A DNA stretch of 64,000 nt from Paenibacillus sp. RC334 (GCF_030034735.1 NZ_CP125370.1:3038001-3102000); one strand, 5' to 3'; counted from the first letter of the stretch, positions 9,625 to 19,339 are shown. Translations and numbers: made by a program. The notes: generated by a model not told the origin, from the letters alone.

Positions 9625-10165
9625 TCAGAACCATGCCCCCGTAAGAAGCTGTAACCGCCGGTTTGCCGCTATCTGCCCCACCAAGAAGCCATGATTTGTA
9701 CAAGTCCGCAGGAGTGCGATTCGTATTGTGCACCCGCACTGTAAAATAATCTCCTGACATTATGGTATACCGACGTGTTTGATCTGACTTTGGCTGCTGA
9801 TTGTCTGGAAACAGTACAGGCAAGATTTGCGGGTTATAGTAACCGTCATATACGGAGGAATAGTAGCCGAGAAAGCTATCCGGCCTCGCCGCATCTGCAT
9901 AGTCCGGTACATATTTTTTGTGCATATGCTCCAATTCAACCTCATACGTATTACCCGTCAGCTCTAGCTCACGCATAAAATCGTTATACATCGTCGGTGT
10001 AATATATCCCTTGGTTCTCACCATATCAACAAAACGTACTGTTGAATGATACGTATTTAACCCGGATATATCGTCCTGTCGTTCAGCGGCTTGAGCTGCG
10101 GGCACTATGTACAAGAGCAATACAGCGAGCAGTGCCCCCAACAGCTTGGATATAGATTGAACCAC
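9611..10165 (-). CDS. Putative exported protein of the Tad-like operon
   Basis: A 184-residue protein of no recognised family. Residues about 5-25 (LLGALLAVLLLYIVPAAQAA) form a signal peptide or anchor ending in A-Q-A-A; the remainder is a soluble extracellular domain rich in Tyr and Asp. The start is GTG at 10165, one base after the preceding stop, with GGGGGAGGACTGAA upstream; an open frame reaching back to 10312 lies inside the previous gene. Confidence 0.75.
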   Translation of the reverse strand: MVQSISKLLGALLAVLLLYIVPAAQAAERQDDISGLNTYHSTVRFVDMVRTKGYITPTMYNDFMRELELTGNTYEVELEHMHKKYVPDYADAARPDSFLGYYSSVYDGYYNPQILPVLFPDNQQPKSDQTRRYTIMSGDYFTVRVHNTNRTPADLYKSWLLGGADSGKPAVTASYGGMVLNEDY

Positions 10166-10166
10166 T

Positions 10167-10562
10167 TCAGTCCTCCCCCAATTTCTCAAAACGTATGGAT
10201 TGTATATCTCCATACTGATCACGCTGTGGATGCATGGAATATAAAGAGGAAGCATCGAGGGCTGATACATCGGGCTCGAACCGTTCAGAATACATATCGT
10301 ACACTGTACCATCGACTTGAACAGGAATGCCTTCCTGCAAGTTCATACGAATTGCCTGCATAACTTGAGTTCCTTTGACCCGTTCTGGCATACTCACCTC
10401 TAAAGTACGATTGATACGCCCCTCGGAATGTTCCTCCTGCTGCGATCTTAATTTCAGTGTAGTGCCCATCTGACTGGACAACTCTGCTGCCGCTGCACAT
10501 GCGGTTATAAACAGCGTAACTGACACACCAAGCCGCAGCATACTTGAAGCGTGATCAGACAT
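10167..10562 (-). CDS. Small membrane-anchored protein of the Tad-like operon
   Basis: 131 residues. One hydrophobic N-terminal segment (LRLGVSVTLFITACAAAAEL) is followed by about 100 polar residues. No family is recognised. Size, topology and place between the pilin-like gene and other anchored proteins suggest a minor pilin-like component (inference). The start at 10562 has GGGAG 9 bases upstream; the ATG at 10571 directly abuts that site and is less likely. Confidence 0.75.
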   Translation of the reverse strand: MSDHASSMLRLGVSVTLFITACAAAAELSSQMGTTLKLRSQQEEHSEGRINRTLEVSMPERVKGTQVMQAIRMNLQEGIPVQVDGTVYDMYSERFEPDVSALDASSLYSMHPQRDQYGDIQSIRFEKLGED

Positions 10563-10603
10563 GCTACCCATCTCCCTTACAATTGATATCCTTACTGTGG
10601 TGC

Positions 10604-11083
10604 TTAGGATTGGGTGAACAATAGCCCGCGTACAACATTCGATTTATCCTTGACGATTTCCGCCTTGAATTTACCACTTGGATTTACGTATTCGTTTTCT
10701 TTCTCATTCAGTGTATTCGTTATTTTTCCTGTCTTATCACTTCCACCATTCACCGCTCCATACTGTTCACTGTCTGGGCTAATGTTCAGAGCATTACCAT
10801 ACCACTGACCCGTCATGTTTTTTCCGGTTTTAATCTGAATTCCGAATTGGTCCTTACCTTGAAACTTCCGCAGCGCATTGGTCACTTGGGACCCACTGAT
10901 CGTTGTACCGTCATATACCGTAAAAGAGGCTTGAGACAACTCGGTCTGGATATCGGCAAAATTGTTTTGTGCCGTTTTGGTTGCCTCCTGTGCCGAAATA
11001 AACAAAATAACTACAATTGTGATCAGTGCAATGGTCAAAAATATGCCAGCAGCTACTTTTAAGGCTGTTGATGCGTTATTCAT
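10604..11083 (-). CDS. Pilin-like single-pass protein of the Tad-like operon
   Basis: A 159-residue protein with an N-terminal positively charged stretch, then a 22-residue hydrophobic helix (VAAGIFLTIALITIVVILFI) and a polar Gly/Asn/Lys-rich C-terminal domain. This is the architecture of a pseudopilin, and it follows the T2SSF gene directly. No canonical prepilin-peptidase site (Gly before Glu at +5) is evident, and no prepilin peptidase gene is in the operon, so processing is uncertain. GGAGAG lies upstream of the ATG. Confidence 0.75.
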   Translation of the reverse strand: MNNASTALKVAAGIFLTIALITIVVILFISAQEATKTAQNNFADIQTELSQASFTVYDGTTISGSQVTNALRKFQGKDQFGIQIKTGKNMTGQWYGNALNISPDSEQYGAVNGGSDKTGKITNTLNEKENEYVNPSGKFKAEIVKDKSNVVRGLLFTQS

Positions 11084-11132
11084 TATTTTTCTCTCCTTAG
11101 CTGTGATATCGTAATAGTCGAAATAGAACTAC

Positions 11133-13218
11133 TTACTGAATTTTTTGTATTTGCTCGTAATAGCTATCCATTTGGACAAAGCTCATACCGATCAAAGGGA
11201 TGACCAAATATAAAAAGATAAGACCGTACATCGGAGCAAAACCGATCATCCTTCCCCAGATGGCCTTGCTGTCTATAATTTTTTTCATACTCCTGTTTTC
11301 TTTGTTCAAAATAGTAAGACATATGGGAATCCAAATCGTCGAAGGCCTCGCGAATCGTAATTTTGCCCAAAGACAGATGCAGCTTGTCCACCAAGCGTTG
11401 AAATTCGGGGAGTGGCGCTTCTTCTTTCAACAAGTCAAGTGCTGCCTCAGGCCCGTGCTCATAATGAAGCAAGCATTTTTGTAAAGGTCTTTTGAAAATA
11501 ACCGAAAATCGGTTCAGCCATTCCAATATTTCCTCAACAGACATTCGTTCCATGGCTCGCAAAATTGAAATGACCGTCTGAAACTGGTAAACCTCATGCC
11601 TCATATCCAAGCGCCGCATTTTTCGCTGCAAATACAACAAGAGCATAGGCATCTGATAGGCTACATACCCGGCAACCAAACTAATCAGCACTTCCCACCA
11701 CTTGATGTATTCCGCGTTCCACGCTCCCAGCTTTTGCAGAATACGACGCGTATTTTCTGAAAGCTGCTCCGGAGTTTTTCTGCCACCATAAACGTGCTCC
11801 AGCGCTGCGTACGTCTGCTCATAGGTGCTGTCCGCCCTCATATTTAGCGCATGCATCATTTTGCGGTCAATCTCACTCTGCTTTAAAGCTTCTTTTTCCT
11901 CCACCGGACTCAAACGTCCAAACATTTGGCCCGATTGAACCGGAGCGTGAAGAATATGTGTTTTCTCAGCTTCATGTAATATAAATACCGTACTAATGCT
12001 GAGCACCAAGCCTGCGATAAAAAGAGTGATTCTGCGTATGTACAGCCACTCCAGCTTGACCTCTGCACCGCTTTCCTTTAGCAGCCGGGTCAGTTGGAAA
12101 TAAGAGGGCATATGCTGCTGCGGAATTAAAGCATCCACCACATTACGAATAATGGGCAAACGGTACAGCTTTTGCTCCCAGACCCGCCGTCCTTTGCCCG
12201 CACGATATCCAGTCTCGTCAGTCTGTTGCAGCTTTTGTAGCAGGAAGTAAGATACAATAATTACAATATAGACGGACAATTTTGTGATAAAGCCCCATTT
12301 CCCCTGATAAAACTCATCCATAGATGGAAAGCTGGACCTTGCCCATCTTTCGATTGGCATTGTAAAAAAAACAGGTGCAAGTGCGATCACATTTAAACTT
12401 TTGAGCAGGTAGTCCAGTTTATTTCTCCGCAGCAGTTCCAGTTGGATTTCGCGCGCAAGACTGCCAAGTCCCTTTAAATAAATGGAGCCTCCCTCTTCAA
12501 TCCGGTCACCAAACTCCATTACCATATATGAAATACCGGCAAATGCTTTTAAAAACCGATTAGGAGCGGACTCATAGTATCTTTCCAGCGCTTCGTGCGG
12601 ATCAGCGTCCGTCAGCGCCTCATGAATAAGTCGCGCATGCCTTCCAGCCTCAGCCCCTGCCAAATCGGCCGCCTCGGATATTGCCTCTTCCACCATGCCG
12701 TGCTGATGATAATGATGGCGTACATTGGCGAACAATTCGATCATCTGTGCAAGCAGTCTTTTTTCCATCCGGCTAATCGCCATATCCAAAATGAGACTGT
12801 TAATCACCACTCCGCATAACAGAGCCAGTACGGCAAACTCTAGCCCCGGTTTCATCATAAGCAACACAACGCCGCTACAAGCAAAAGCCACCCAGATGAA
12901 CAGCGTCATTTTCATCGTCTCAAGGCGAAGCTTATATTCATCGTAAGCGTGCAAACCGGATAATCGCTTGCGTACACTCGTGATATACCCGGATGTAACA
13001 GGGAATCTCATGCCTAGTGTATACAACTTGTGCATTCCAGATTGCATTTGCCGTTGCAGCACTGCTTTTCCCTTCCGTCCCACTCGCACAGAATGAATTC
13101 GCCCTCCGCGGATTGCATGACCATTGCGCTTACGCAGCCACCACAAAGCCACATAGAGGAGCGCAAAGCATCCACCCGAAATGAGCAAAACCCACAGTAA
13201 CATTACTTTAAGACTCAT
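11133..13218 (-). CDS. TadB/TadC-like inner-membrane platform protein (two T2SSF halves), frameshifted at the 3' end
   Basis: About 694 residues once repaired. Two T2SSF-type halves each carry cytoplasmic helices and membrane segments: helices near residues 6-28, 105-150 and 270-315, then 390-415, 500-525 and a last helix near the end. It looks like a fusion of TadB and TadC. The frame as read stops at 11164, ending in a polar, unlikely tail. Removing one base from the seven Ts at 11279-11285 restores a C terminus with the helix MYGLIFLYLVIPLIGMSF and a stop at 11133, the normal ending for this family. It overlaps the ATPase gene by 11 bases. Confidence 0.82.
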
Positions 13219-15043
13219 AGGCTTCCTCCCAATAGCGAGTCAGGAATCTGTGAAAATCTCCGGCATCCTTGACGTTCATCTGTTCACACATTTCTTCTGT
13301 GCTTTTGACAGTCAGGGGCTCCATCGCGATGTATCTCCCATTCCGATATTCCATAACATGACGATAGCTATAACTCGACGCAGAGTTGGAGCCTGAATCT
13401 ATATGATCGGAATCGTGCGGCACACATTCCGTAATCCGTTCAATATATCGCCGTCCCTCAGCATCACGCTTGAGATGCACATCAAAGTTAATGACATGAA
13501 CGACCTGTTCCTCAGCAATACCTTCATGCTGAAACACTCCTGTTTTAAGCAGTGAATTACGAAGAGAGAACACAAGATCGCGAAAGGTTTTGGCATGATG
13601 GGTAAAAATGGTGAACAGACTGGCAACCTGCGACATTTGAATCATCCATGCGGCTACTTCGTCACTCGCTACTTCACCAAGGATATTGACGGTTCCATCT
13701 GTCTTTTTCTGCAAATCGAGCCCTTGTTGCCCTGAAATATGATCCGTTTCCCGAAAGGTCAGAATGTTACGGCGGCTGTAAATGCTACGCAGATGCAGTT
13801 CAAAGGCCATTTCCTGCACACGAAGCGTATACGAAGCGTAAATATGCTTGACCATCGCCATCAGAAGCGTCGTTTTACCTGAACCTTGCGCTCCGGTGAT
13901 TGCTGTGATCCGGCTGCCTTTCATTAAATAAGAAAGTAACTGTATCGGAAACTCAGCATTTTCTCCCTTAATTAATTGCTCAAGCGATGCGCTTTGAATA
14001 TCAAATTTACGAACAAAGAAAGCCCACGATTCTGAAAAAGGAGGTCGTACCACAACAACCCGTGACCCATCCTTCATTTCGTTCACCTTATACCCATTTG
14101 CTTCGGAAAGCTGTCCGGGGTAGTTGTATTTGTAAATATTTTGGCACACCCTTTTAAGCTCCCGCTCTGAACCGAAGGAAAGGAACGAAAGGTGAATGGT
14201 CTTGCCTTTATAAAAAATCCACACGCTCTCATAGCCATTTGCTATCGGTTCAAATGTTTGTTCGGATGTATAGTGATCAGAAGGCCACTCCGCCGATACA
14301 GGCATTCCGCCTTCCGGTACACCGCTAACGCCCCCACTGACACCGTCGATCCGCTGGTCACGAATATCATCAATGACGGAAAAGCCTTTATATTGCTGAT
14401 AAATCCGCTGTACAATAATATCTACCTTCTCCAGAAAGGAGAGAGGGCGATGCTCACAGTAATAGATATAGCGAATATCCTCCGCTGTAATATGATAGCT
14501 TCCATCCTCTTCACCTTGCTGCGAATATCTCATTTCCGCCAAATCATAAGTATCGAGTAAGCGTGAAAGAGCATCAACACCAAACTTTTGCTGATATTGG
14601 TAAAATACAATTTCGAATTGATCCTGTACGCTAAACAGCTCCGGTCTGGAGAATGGCATAACACTATCGACGATCTTTTCGTTCAAGCCGTAACCGTTAA
14701 TCAGCAGCTCAGCCATCAAATTTTTAACAAAACGTTTGTCTCCACTACTGCCATTGGCACAGTCCTTTAACGCCCTGCGCAGTTCGGCCCTTTGATGGAT
14801 ACGTCGCCTGTATTCCTCTTCATGTAATCCAGCATCCGCCATCTGGCTATGACTTAGCTCATGCAGCGCATTTTTGATATACTCCATCAGCGTCTCCAAT
14901 GTGACATCTTCACTCTCTGGAGCTACTCGAATAGTTGAATACCGCAAGCGAAGGCTCCCTCGGTATTTAACGATAACCAGTATGATACACAACAGAATGA
15001 TGCATGTAAGAATTAGCCCGTTGATCATTTGAGGGGACAGCAT
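13208..15043 (-). CDS. TadA/CpaF-like secretion ATPase
   Basis: A 611-residue type II/IV secretion ATPase predicted to drive pilus assembly. Walker A is ITGAQGSGKTTLL (about residue 390), followed by a Walker B-like region and the GEVASDEVAAW segment that replaces the usual G-E-(V/I)-R-x-x-E-A block. FTIFTHHAKTF is a His box. The first 25 residues are a hydrophobic helix, unusual for cytosolic CpaF proteins, so this ATPase may be membrane-tethered. It follows the CpaE-like gene with no gap. Confidence 0.87.
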   Translation of the reverse strand: MLSPQMINGLILTCIILLCIILVIVKYRGSLRLRYSTIRVAPESEDVTLETLMEYIKNALHELSHSQMADAGLHEEEYRRRIHQRAELRRALKDCANGSSGDKRFVKNLMAELLINGYGLNEKIVDSVMPFSRPELFSVQDQFEIVFYQYQQKFGVDALSRLLDTYDLAEMRYSQQGEEDGSYHITAEDIRYIYYCEHRPLSFLEKVDIIVQRIYQQYKGFSVIDDIRDQRIDGVSGGVSGVPEGGMPVSAEWPSDHYTSEQTFEPIANGYESVWIFYKGKTIHLSFLSFGSERELKRVCQNIYKYNYPGQLSEANGYKVNEMKDGSRVVVVRPPFSESWAFFVRKFDIQSASLEQLIKGENAEFPIQLLSYLMKGSRITAITGAQGSGKTTLLMAMVKHIYASYTLRVQEMAFELHLRSIYSRRNILTFRETDHISGQQGLDLQKKTDGTVNILGEVASDEVAAWMIQMSQVASLFTIFTHHAKTFRDLVFSLRNSLLKTGVFQHEGIAEEQVVHVINFDVHLKRDAEGRRYIERITECVPHDSDHIDSGSNSASSYSYRHVMEYRNGRYIAMEPLTVKSTEEMCEQMNVKDAGDFHRFLTRYWEEAYES

Positions 15044-15901
15044 TTAAGCGCCCCTCTCCAAAGCCTTGAGCCGAAGATCGGACTCTGCCGCCTCCAGAAT
15101 AGCCTTGCTAATCTGCCGTATGCTCTGTGCCCATCCCACTGGCATAAAAAGCTTACGGTCCTTCTCTTTCCCGCTTCGTACATCCCGCTGCACATGACCT
15201 ATCACGTCTCTGCGGTTCCACGCATCCATAAATTCGGTGCTATAAGGAACAGTATGGAGTGCACCCTTGTAGCCATACCTCCTGCGAATATTCGTCACAT
15301 TTGCTTGAGAATGCACATCATATTTCCCAAGCACGATCAATAGCGGCAATTCCGAGTAAGTAGATAATGGAGACACAGATTCAAAGTAGGCATCCAGCTC
15401 CCTCATATTTTGAGTTAGCGAAAGAACCGCCAGCTTGGATCGCACACATGCTTCATGCTGTACAGCTCCCCATCCTGCTCCACTCCCTGCATCAACCAGC
15501 GTCAAATCATAATATTGATCCGCCGTATCCATCACTGCTCTTACAAGAGCAGAGGATAACAGGGGCGGAGCGGCTCCAATGCTTGAGGTTCCCTCAAGCA
15601 CATCGAGAGTCTGCTCCAGTACAGGCGTCGTATAATTACGAATATTTTCTCTGGACAATGTCCCTCGCAGAGCTAATCGTGCAAGAGCATCCCAACCTCC
15701 CTCCTGAAGCCGTAAGCTTGGATCGTCCATACGATGTTCTTGTATAGGAAATCCCGACTCTATACCGGTATGTCTGCGCCCCAAATGGGTCAGCAGCAGT
15801 CGTCCTCTATAAAGATTACCTATGGTGACGGCTATGGCAGCCGCCATGGAACTGCTTCCACTTGCTCCCTTAACCGGACTCCAAAACAAAATGGTACTCA
15901 T
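15044..15901 (-). CDS. CpaE/MinD-like protein with degenerate P-loop
   Basis: 285 residues of the ParA/MinD superfamily by fold and context. The N-terminal VKGASGSSS replaces the deviant Walker A KGGxGKT: the first Lys is kept but the Lys that contacts phosphate is Ser. LTLVDAGSGAGWG stands at the switch position. CpaE homologues localise Tad machines. The start at 15901 follows GAGAGGAGGAAAGC and overlaps the previous stop (ATGA), indicating coupled translation. Confidence 0.75.
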   Translation of the reverse strand: MSTILFWSPVKGASGSSSMAAAIAVTIGNLYRGRLLLTHLGRRHTGIESGFPIQEHRMDDPSLRLQEGGWDALARLALRGTLSRENIRNYTTPVLEQTLDVLEGTSSIGAAPPLLSSALVRAVMDTADQYYDLTLVDAGSGAGWGAVQHEACVRSKLAVLSLTQNMRELDAYFESVSPLSTYSELPLLIVLGKYDVHSQANVTNIRRRYGYKGALHTVPYSTEFMDAWNRRDVIGHVQRDVRSGKEKDRKLFMPVGWAQSIRQISKAILEAAESDLRLKALERGA

Positions 15902-16611
15902 GCTTTCCTCCTCTCCGCATGCTTTAACGCACGACGGCTCTCTTTGGGTTCCCAACCCATTAATTCTCCAATACAACGACTCAGCTCTTTCTTGTACACT
16001 CTGGACAATGGCTTAAGCTTGAGCTGTTGTTTGTGCTCATTTTCCAGTTTCAGGGCAAGATGCCCTTCATCCCATGGCAGTATATACGGCTCCTGCTGCC
16101 AAGAGGCCGGAAAGCGGTTCATGTATTCCCACAAATACGGCTCCTCCACGCCACAATCTACAGCCTGTATAAATAACTTGTGAAATACAAGATTCTTCGG
16201 AAATTCAGGTTGACTAAACAAATGCTCAAGCCACACCTGTCCGTTGTCCATTAGCATCCGGCTATAGTCACTGACCCAAACCCGCTGTTCTGCCTCTTGC
16301 CAAACAGATACGGGGCAGAAATCAGGTGACTCTACATCCAGAATAACAATGTCATAAGTCAAACCTGCTTTCCGATCAGCCATCATAGCGATATGCAGAT
16401 CATCCCAAGATGTAAAACCCGTGGCGACATCAAAATCGCCAAACTGCACAATGGGAAGTGGTTTGTCGAGCATCCCTATGCTGTATCGATACTGTCCTCG
16501 CAGCGTTGCATCCACAATTAATACCTGTTGACCGGATGCTGCCAATATACTGCTGATGTATAACAAGGTATCGCTTTTATCACATAGCCCGGCAAATATC
16601 CAAGTTTTCAT
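15898..16611 (-). CDS. Second CpaE-like protein of the Tad operon, P-loop absent
   Basis: 237 residues. The order of beta strands (WIFAGLCDKSDTLLYISSILA, VLIVDATLRG, DIVILDVES) follows the MinD/CpaE fold, but the P-loop position reads CDKSDT, with no GKT/S. It looks like a non-hydrolysing paralogue of the next gene. The start at 16611 (MKTWIFAG) is chosen for AAGGGA upstream; the longer frame to 16644 starts inside the preceding gene. Confidence 0.7.
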   Translation of the reverse strand: MKTWIFAGLCDKSDTLLYISSILAASGQQVLIVDATLRGQYRYSIGMLDKPLPIVQFGDFDVATGFTSWDDLHIAMMADRKAGLTYDIVILDVESPDFCPVSVWQEAEQRVWVSDYSRMLMDNGQVWLEHLFSQPEFPKNLVFHKLFIQAVDCGVEEPYLWEYMNRFPASWQQEPYILPWDEGHLALKLENEHKQQLKLKPLSRVYKKELSRCIGELMGWEPKESRRALKHAERRKA

Positions 16612-16633
16612 ACGTTTGTCCCTTTTCTTTGAT

Positions 16634-17620
16634 TTATTTACCATATGGATCAGAGCTTCCGCTCTGCGTCAAGATGTCTGATTGTTCTTTGGCATCCTGT
16701 CCATTTTCATATCCGTCCCCTGTACCTGTGTTCTCATTAAAAGCTCCACCTGAATTCGCTCCCGCATGCTGTGCCGCAACTTCCTCACTCAGGCTCCTTT
16801 CTATAGGTGTCGATATAACATTGTTTGACGCACTAAGTGCATTTTCAAGAGAACCACGCAACTGCTTGGACAGCTTTTGTTCAGCAACGCGGATCAAATT
16901 AGAATCACTGTTCATTAACTCTAACACCTTCAAATTGGGTGGATAGGTCGGGATCGCCTTCGGCTGGAACTGCGGATCGACATACGTTAATGCATAGATA
17001 GATGCTTTATGCAGATAGGCATCAACAATTCCGCTCGAAAGCGATAATATCTCCTGCTCATTCAAAGTAACCCAGATGATCGGACCTTCCAGTTTGGAAA
17101 TTCGCTTTTTGGATAGCAAAATATAATCCTGACCCGTTGGAAATTGAATGCGGATATCCACTTCGTCTCCTGCTTTCAGGCTATTTGGGAGGACCACCAC
17201 CTTCAGCTCCCGGTTACGCAGGTCTTTAGGAGTGGGTTCATCGGCGGTAATCATAGCTGATGTAAGTACGGACCCTTTTTTCAGTTCAATTTTAGCCGTG
17301 GCGCCGGAAGCTTCATTCTTACCCGCAACCAAATTGGCTGGAGCCTGAGAGCCAGGAACCGTGATTCCCTTCAGATCACTAGGTGTAATCTGTTCACCCG
17401 GAGAAATGTCACGAACAACAACCCACCCCTTTTTCGCGGTTCGTTGTTCTTGCTCATAACCTTTCCATTTTTGTGCTGCCTCTGCTTCGGCCTGTTTCCT
17501 GACATCATTTAATTGATGGGTGTTAATTATAAGGTAGCTCGCGAAGACAACGCCAACAATACCCGCACCAATATAACCGGCGTAAAGCTTTTGCTTACTG
17601 CTTTTTCTTAGTTTGGACAC
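16634..17620 (-). CDS. CpaB-like SAF-domain pilus assembly protein
   Basis: 328 residues. An N-terminal Lys-rich stretch and membrane helix (about 13-32) are followed by a SAF domain with the hallmark DISPGEQITPSDLKG at about 70-84, and a RcpC/CpaB-like middle region (VVLPNSLKAGDEVDIRI). The C-terminal about 60 residues are Gly/Ser/Asn/Glu-rich and probably disordered. CpaB links the Tad machine to the envelope in Gram-negatives; here it would face the cell wall. Second gene of the operon. Confidence 0.83.
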   Translation of the reverse strand: MSKLRKSSKQKLYAGYIGAGIVGVVFASYLIINTHQLNDVRKQAEAEAAQKWKGYEQEQRTAKKGWVVVRDISPGEQITPSDLKGITVPGSQAPANLVAGKNEASGATAKIELKKGSVLTSAMITADEPTPKDLRNRELKVVVLPNSLKAGDEVDIRIQFPTGQDYILLSKKRISKLEGPIIWVTLNEQEILSLSSGIVDAYLHKASIYALTYVDPQFQPKAIPTYPPNLKVLELMNSDSNLIRVAEQKLSKQLRGSLENALSASNNVISTPIERSLSEEVAAQHAGANSGGAFNENTGTGDGYENGQDAKEQSDILTQSGSSDPYGK

Positions 17621-17658
17621 ACAACTTCTCCCCTGCCTTTTTGATATAAACCTTTTAT

Positions 17659-19152
17659 CTAGCGGTGACTGCGTTTGAGGAATCCGAAGCGTTTCTTTCG
17701 GGTATCGGGAATGGCTCCACGAAACATCTCATCCAGCACCTGATCCATCTCTTCTTCCTGCTCAAATGGATCGGAATGGAACGGTAAAGCAAATACTTGA
17801 TCGTGATCTAATTCCTTACGTAGCCTGCGCACAGCCTCCGATGCTGCCAGCGGCAAGCAGTAATTCCATTTATGCTGTGGGTGGCGCTGAAGTGAGCGGG
17901 ACAGCCCGACTATATCCTGAATTCTCCACTCGGCTCCAGAACCGACCACTAGCGGGTAATCCGCTCTCAAAAATTCTTCCAGCCGCTCATTGTCCTGCCC
18001 ACTCCCCAAATCAAGCACGATAAATTGGTAAGAGCCACCCAGTAACGCAATGACATCCGCACGGGATGTTTGTCGCCAATAATGTACTCCATCTACCTCA
18101 AAGCGCCGACTTGAACTCGCTCGCCCAACGGGTACTCCGTCTACCACTTCTTGAAGCCGGGCAAATGCTTTGGCTGTACTATGCAGTTCGACCAAAGCCA
18201 CTGAACGGGACCTTCGTGCCAGATAGTGGCTCACCGCAATCGCTGTGTGCGTTGCACCGGAACCAGAAGACACGCCCAGCACAGCTACAACCCTTGTACC
18301 TCCATATTCGATAGAAGCATCGCCAACGGACACTCCTTGTTGAGCAGACTGAAAATCTGCACTGCGTCGAAGCTCCCCAATCACCTCTCCGGCAGACTGA
18401 AATCGCTCCCCTGGATGATGACGCAGCAGCTTACGAATCACCGGGATCAAATGACGAGGTAATTCTCCACGAATATATCCTTCTACTCCGGCCGTCCACT
18501 CGCTAAATTTGCCACCTGTACAGAGATACAACAACAACGCTCCCAAACTGTACAAGTCTGAGCGGGCATCCGTTTGGCCTGCTCCATATTGCTCCGGGGC
18601 TGCGAAGCCCACTGTGCCCAGCTTTACCGTATCCTGATTCATCTCAGCCTTATAGCTCCGCGCTATGCCAAAATCAATCAGCTTAAATTCCATTTCCGGT
18701 GTCAGCATAATATTCGTTGGTTTCAGATCCCGGTAGATGACAGGGGACTGGCGAGTGTGCAAGTAATCCAGCACATCCAGCAACTGCAAAGCTAATGGAA
18801 CAATTTGCTCCTGCGGAATATGGCCTTGGTAACCCTTCATATAAGCTTCCAGCGTAATTCCTTCAATATAGTCCATAACCAGATATACCGCCCCAGATGG
18901 CGGATGCTCGAAGAAGTCAACAATTCCTGGTAATCGTGGGTGGCTCAGCGAAATCAGCATCTCAGCCTCCGCGCGTACAAGCTTCATCATTTGCGGGTCG
19001 GCAACGGACTCCTTCACAGCCCATTGCTTACCTGGCAGCTTCAGATCCTCTGCCATAAACACGCTACTCATCCCTCCCGTACCCAACGTGCGGACAATCC
19101 GGTAACGCTCACCCACAACCGAACCGTATTCCAAATGCGATTGTTTTTTCAT
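17659..19152 (-). CDS. Hanks-type Ser/Thr kinase fused to a CpaE-like domain
   Basis: 497 residues. Residues 15-265 are a complete eukaryotic-like kinase: Gly-rich loop GTGGMSS, Lys47 in WAVKE, catalytic YRDLKPTN (Asp142, Lys144), IDFGIAR (Asp160) and GFAAPEQYG. No transmembrane or PASTA domains follow. Residues about 290-470 instead form a second MinD/CpaE-like domain with GVSSGSGATHTAIAV at the P-loop position and FIVLDLGSGQD later. First gene of the Tad-like operon. The start at 19152 has AAGGAGG upstream; the frame to 19185 lacks one. It probably phosphorylates Tad components (inference). Confidence 0.85.
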   Translation of the reverse strand: MKKQSHLEYGSVVGERYRIVRTLGTGGMSSVFMAEDLKLPGKQWAVKESVADPQMMKLVRAEAEMLISLSHPRLPGIVDFFEHPPSGAVYLVMDYIEGITLEAYMKGYQGHIPQEQIVPLALQLLDVLDYLHTRQSPVIYRDLKPTNIMLTPEMEFKLIDFGIARSYKAEMNQDTVKLGTVGFAAPEQYGAGQTDARSDLYSLGALLLYLCTGGKFSEWTAGVEGYIRGELPRHLIPVIRKLLRHHPGERFQSAGEVIGELRRSADFQSAQQGVSVGDASIEYGGTRVVAVLGVSSGSGATHTAIAVSHYLARRSRSVALVELHSTAKAFARLQEVVDGVPVGRASSSRRFEVDGVHYWRQTSRADVIALLGGSYQFIVLDLGSGQDNERLEEFLRADYPLVVGSGAEWRIQDIVGLSRSLQRHPQHKWNYCLPLAASEAVRRLRKELDHDQVFALPFHSDPFEQEEEMDQVLDEMFRGAIPDTRKKRFGFLKRSHR

Positions 19153-19185
19153 CTCTCTTGCCTCCTTTCTATAAGCAAACAACAC

Positions 19186-19263
19186 AAAAAAAGGGAAAGC
19201 CTACCGCAAAAACACAATCTTCATGTCACCATGAAAACGATGTTCGCGGGATGCTTTCCCTTT
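19186..19263 (-). ncRNA. Structured leader RNA ending in a terminator, upstream of the Tad-like operon
   Basis: On the minus strand GGGAAAGC (19260-19253) pairs with GCTTTCCC (19200-19193), followed by seven Ts. Inside, CCGC pairs with GCGG, and a TTTTCATG/CATGAAGA hairpin lies at the apex. The element ends 33 bases before the kinase ATG and lies downstream of a plausible promoter, so it would act as a leader or attenuator rather than as the terminator of the distant upstream gene. It matches no riboswitch class I know, including the c-di-GMP classes. Confidence 0.6.
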
Positions 19264-19306
19264 ATTTAAACGTGGTTATTATATTTTTAAGGAACAATTT
19301 GGGTTT

Positions 19307-19336
19307 ATTATATAGCACACCTATACCGATTGTAAA
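19307..19336 (-). promoter_or_regulatory. Probable sigma-A promoter of the Tad-like operon
   Basis: TTTACA (19336-19331), an 18-base spacer and TATAAT (19312-19307) on the minus strand, immediately after the stop of the methyltransferase gene. Transcription would start about 19300 and run through the structured leader. Confidence 0.55.
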
Positions 19337-19339
19337 GCA

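Noticed and set aside
19186..19263. c-di-GMP riboswitch in front of the pilus operon
   Set aside because: The GEMM consensus elements and class II core are not found; only generic nested stems are visible.
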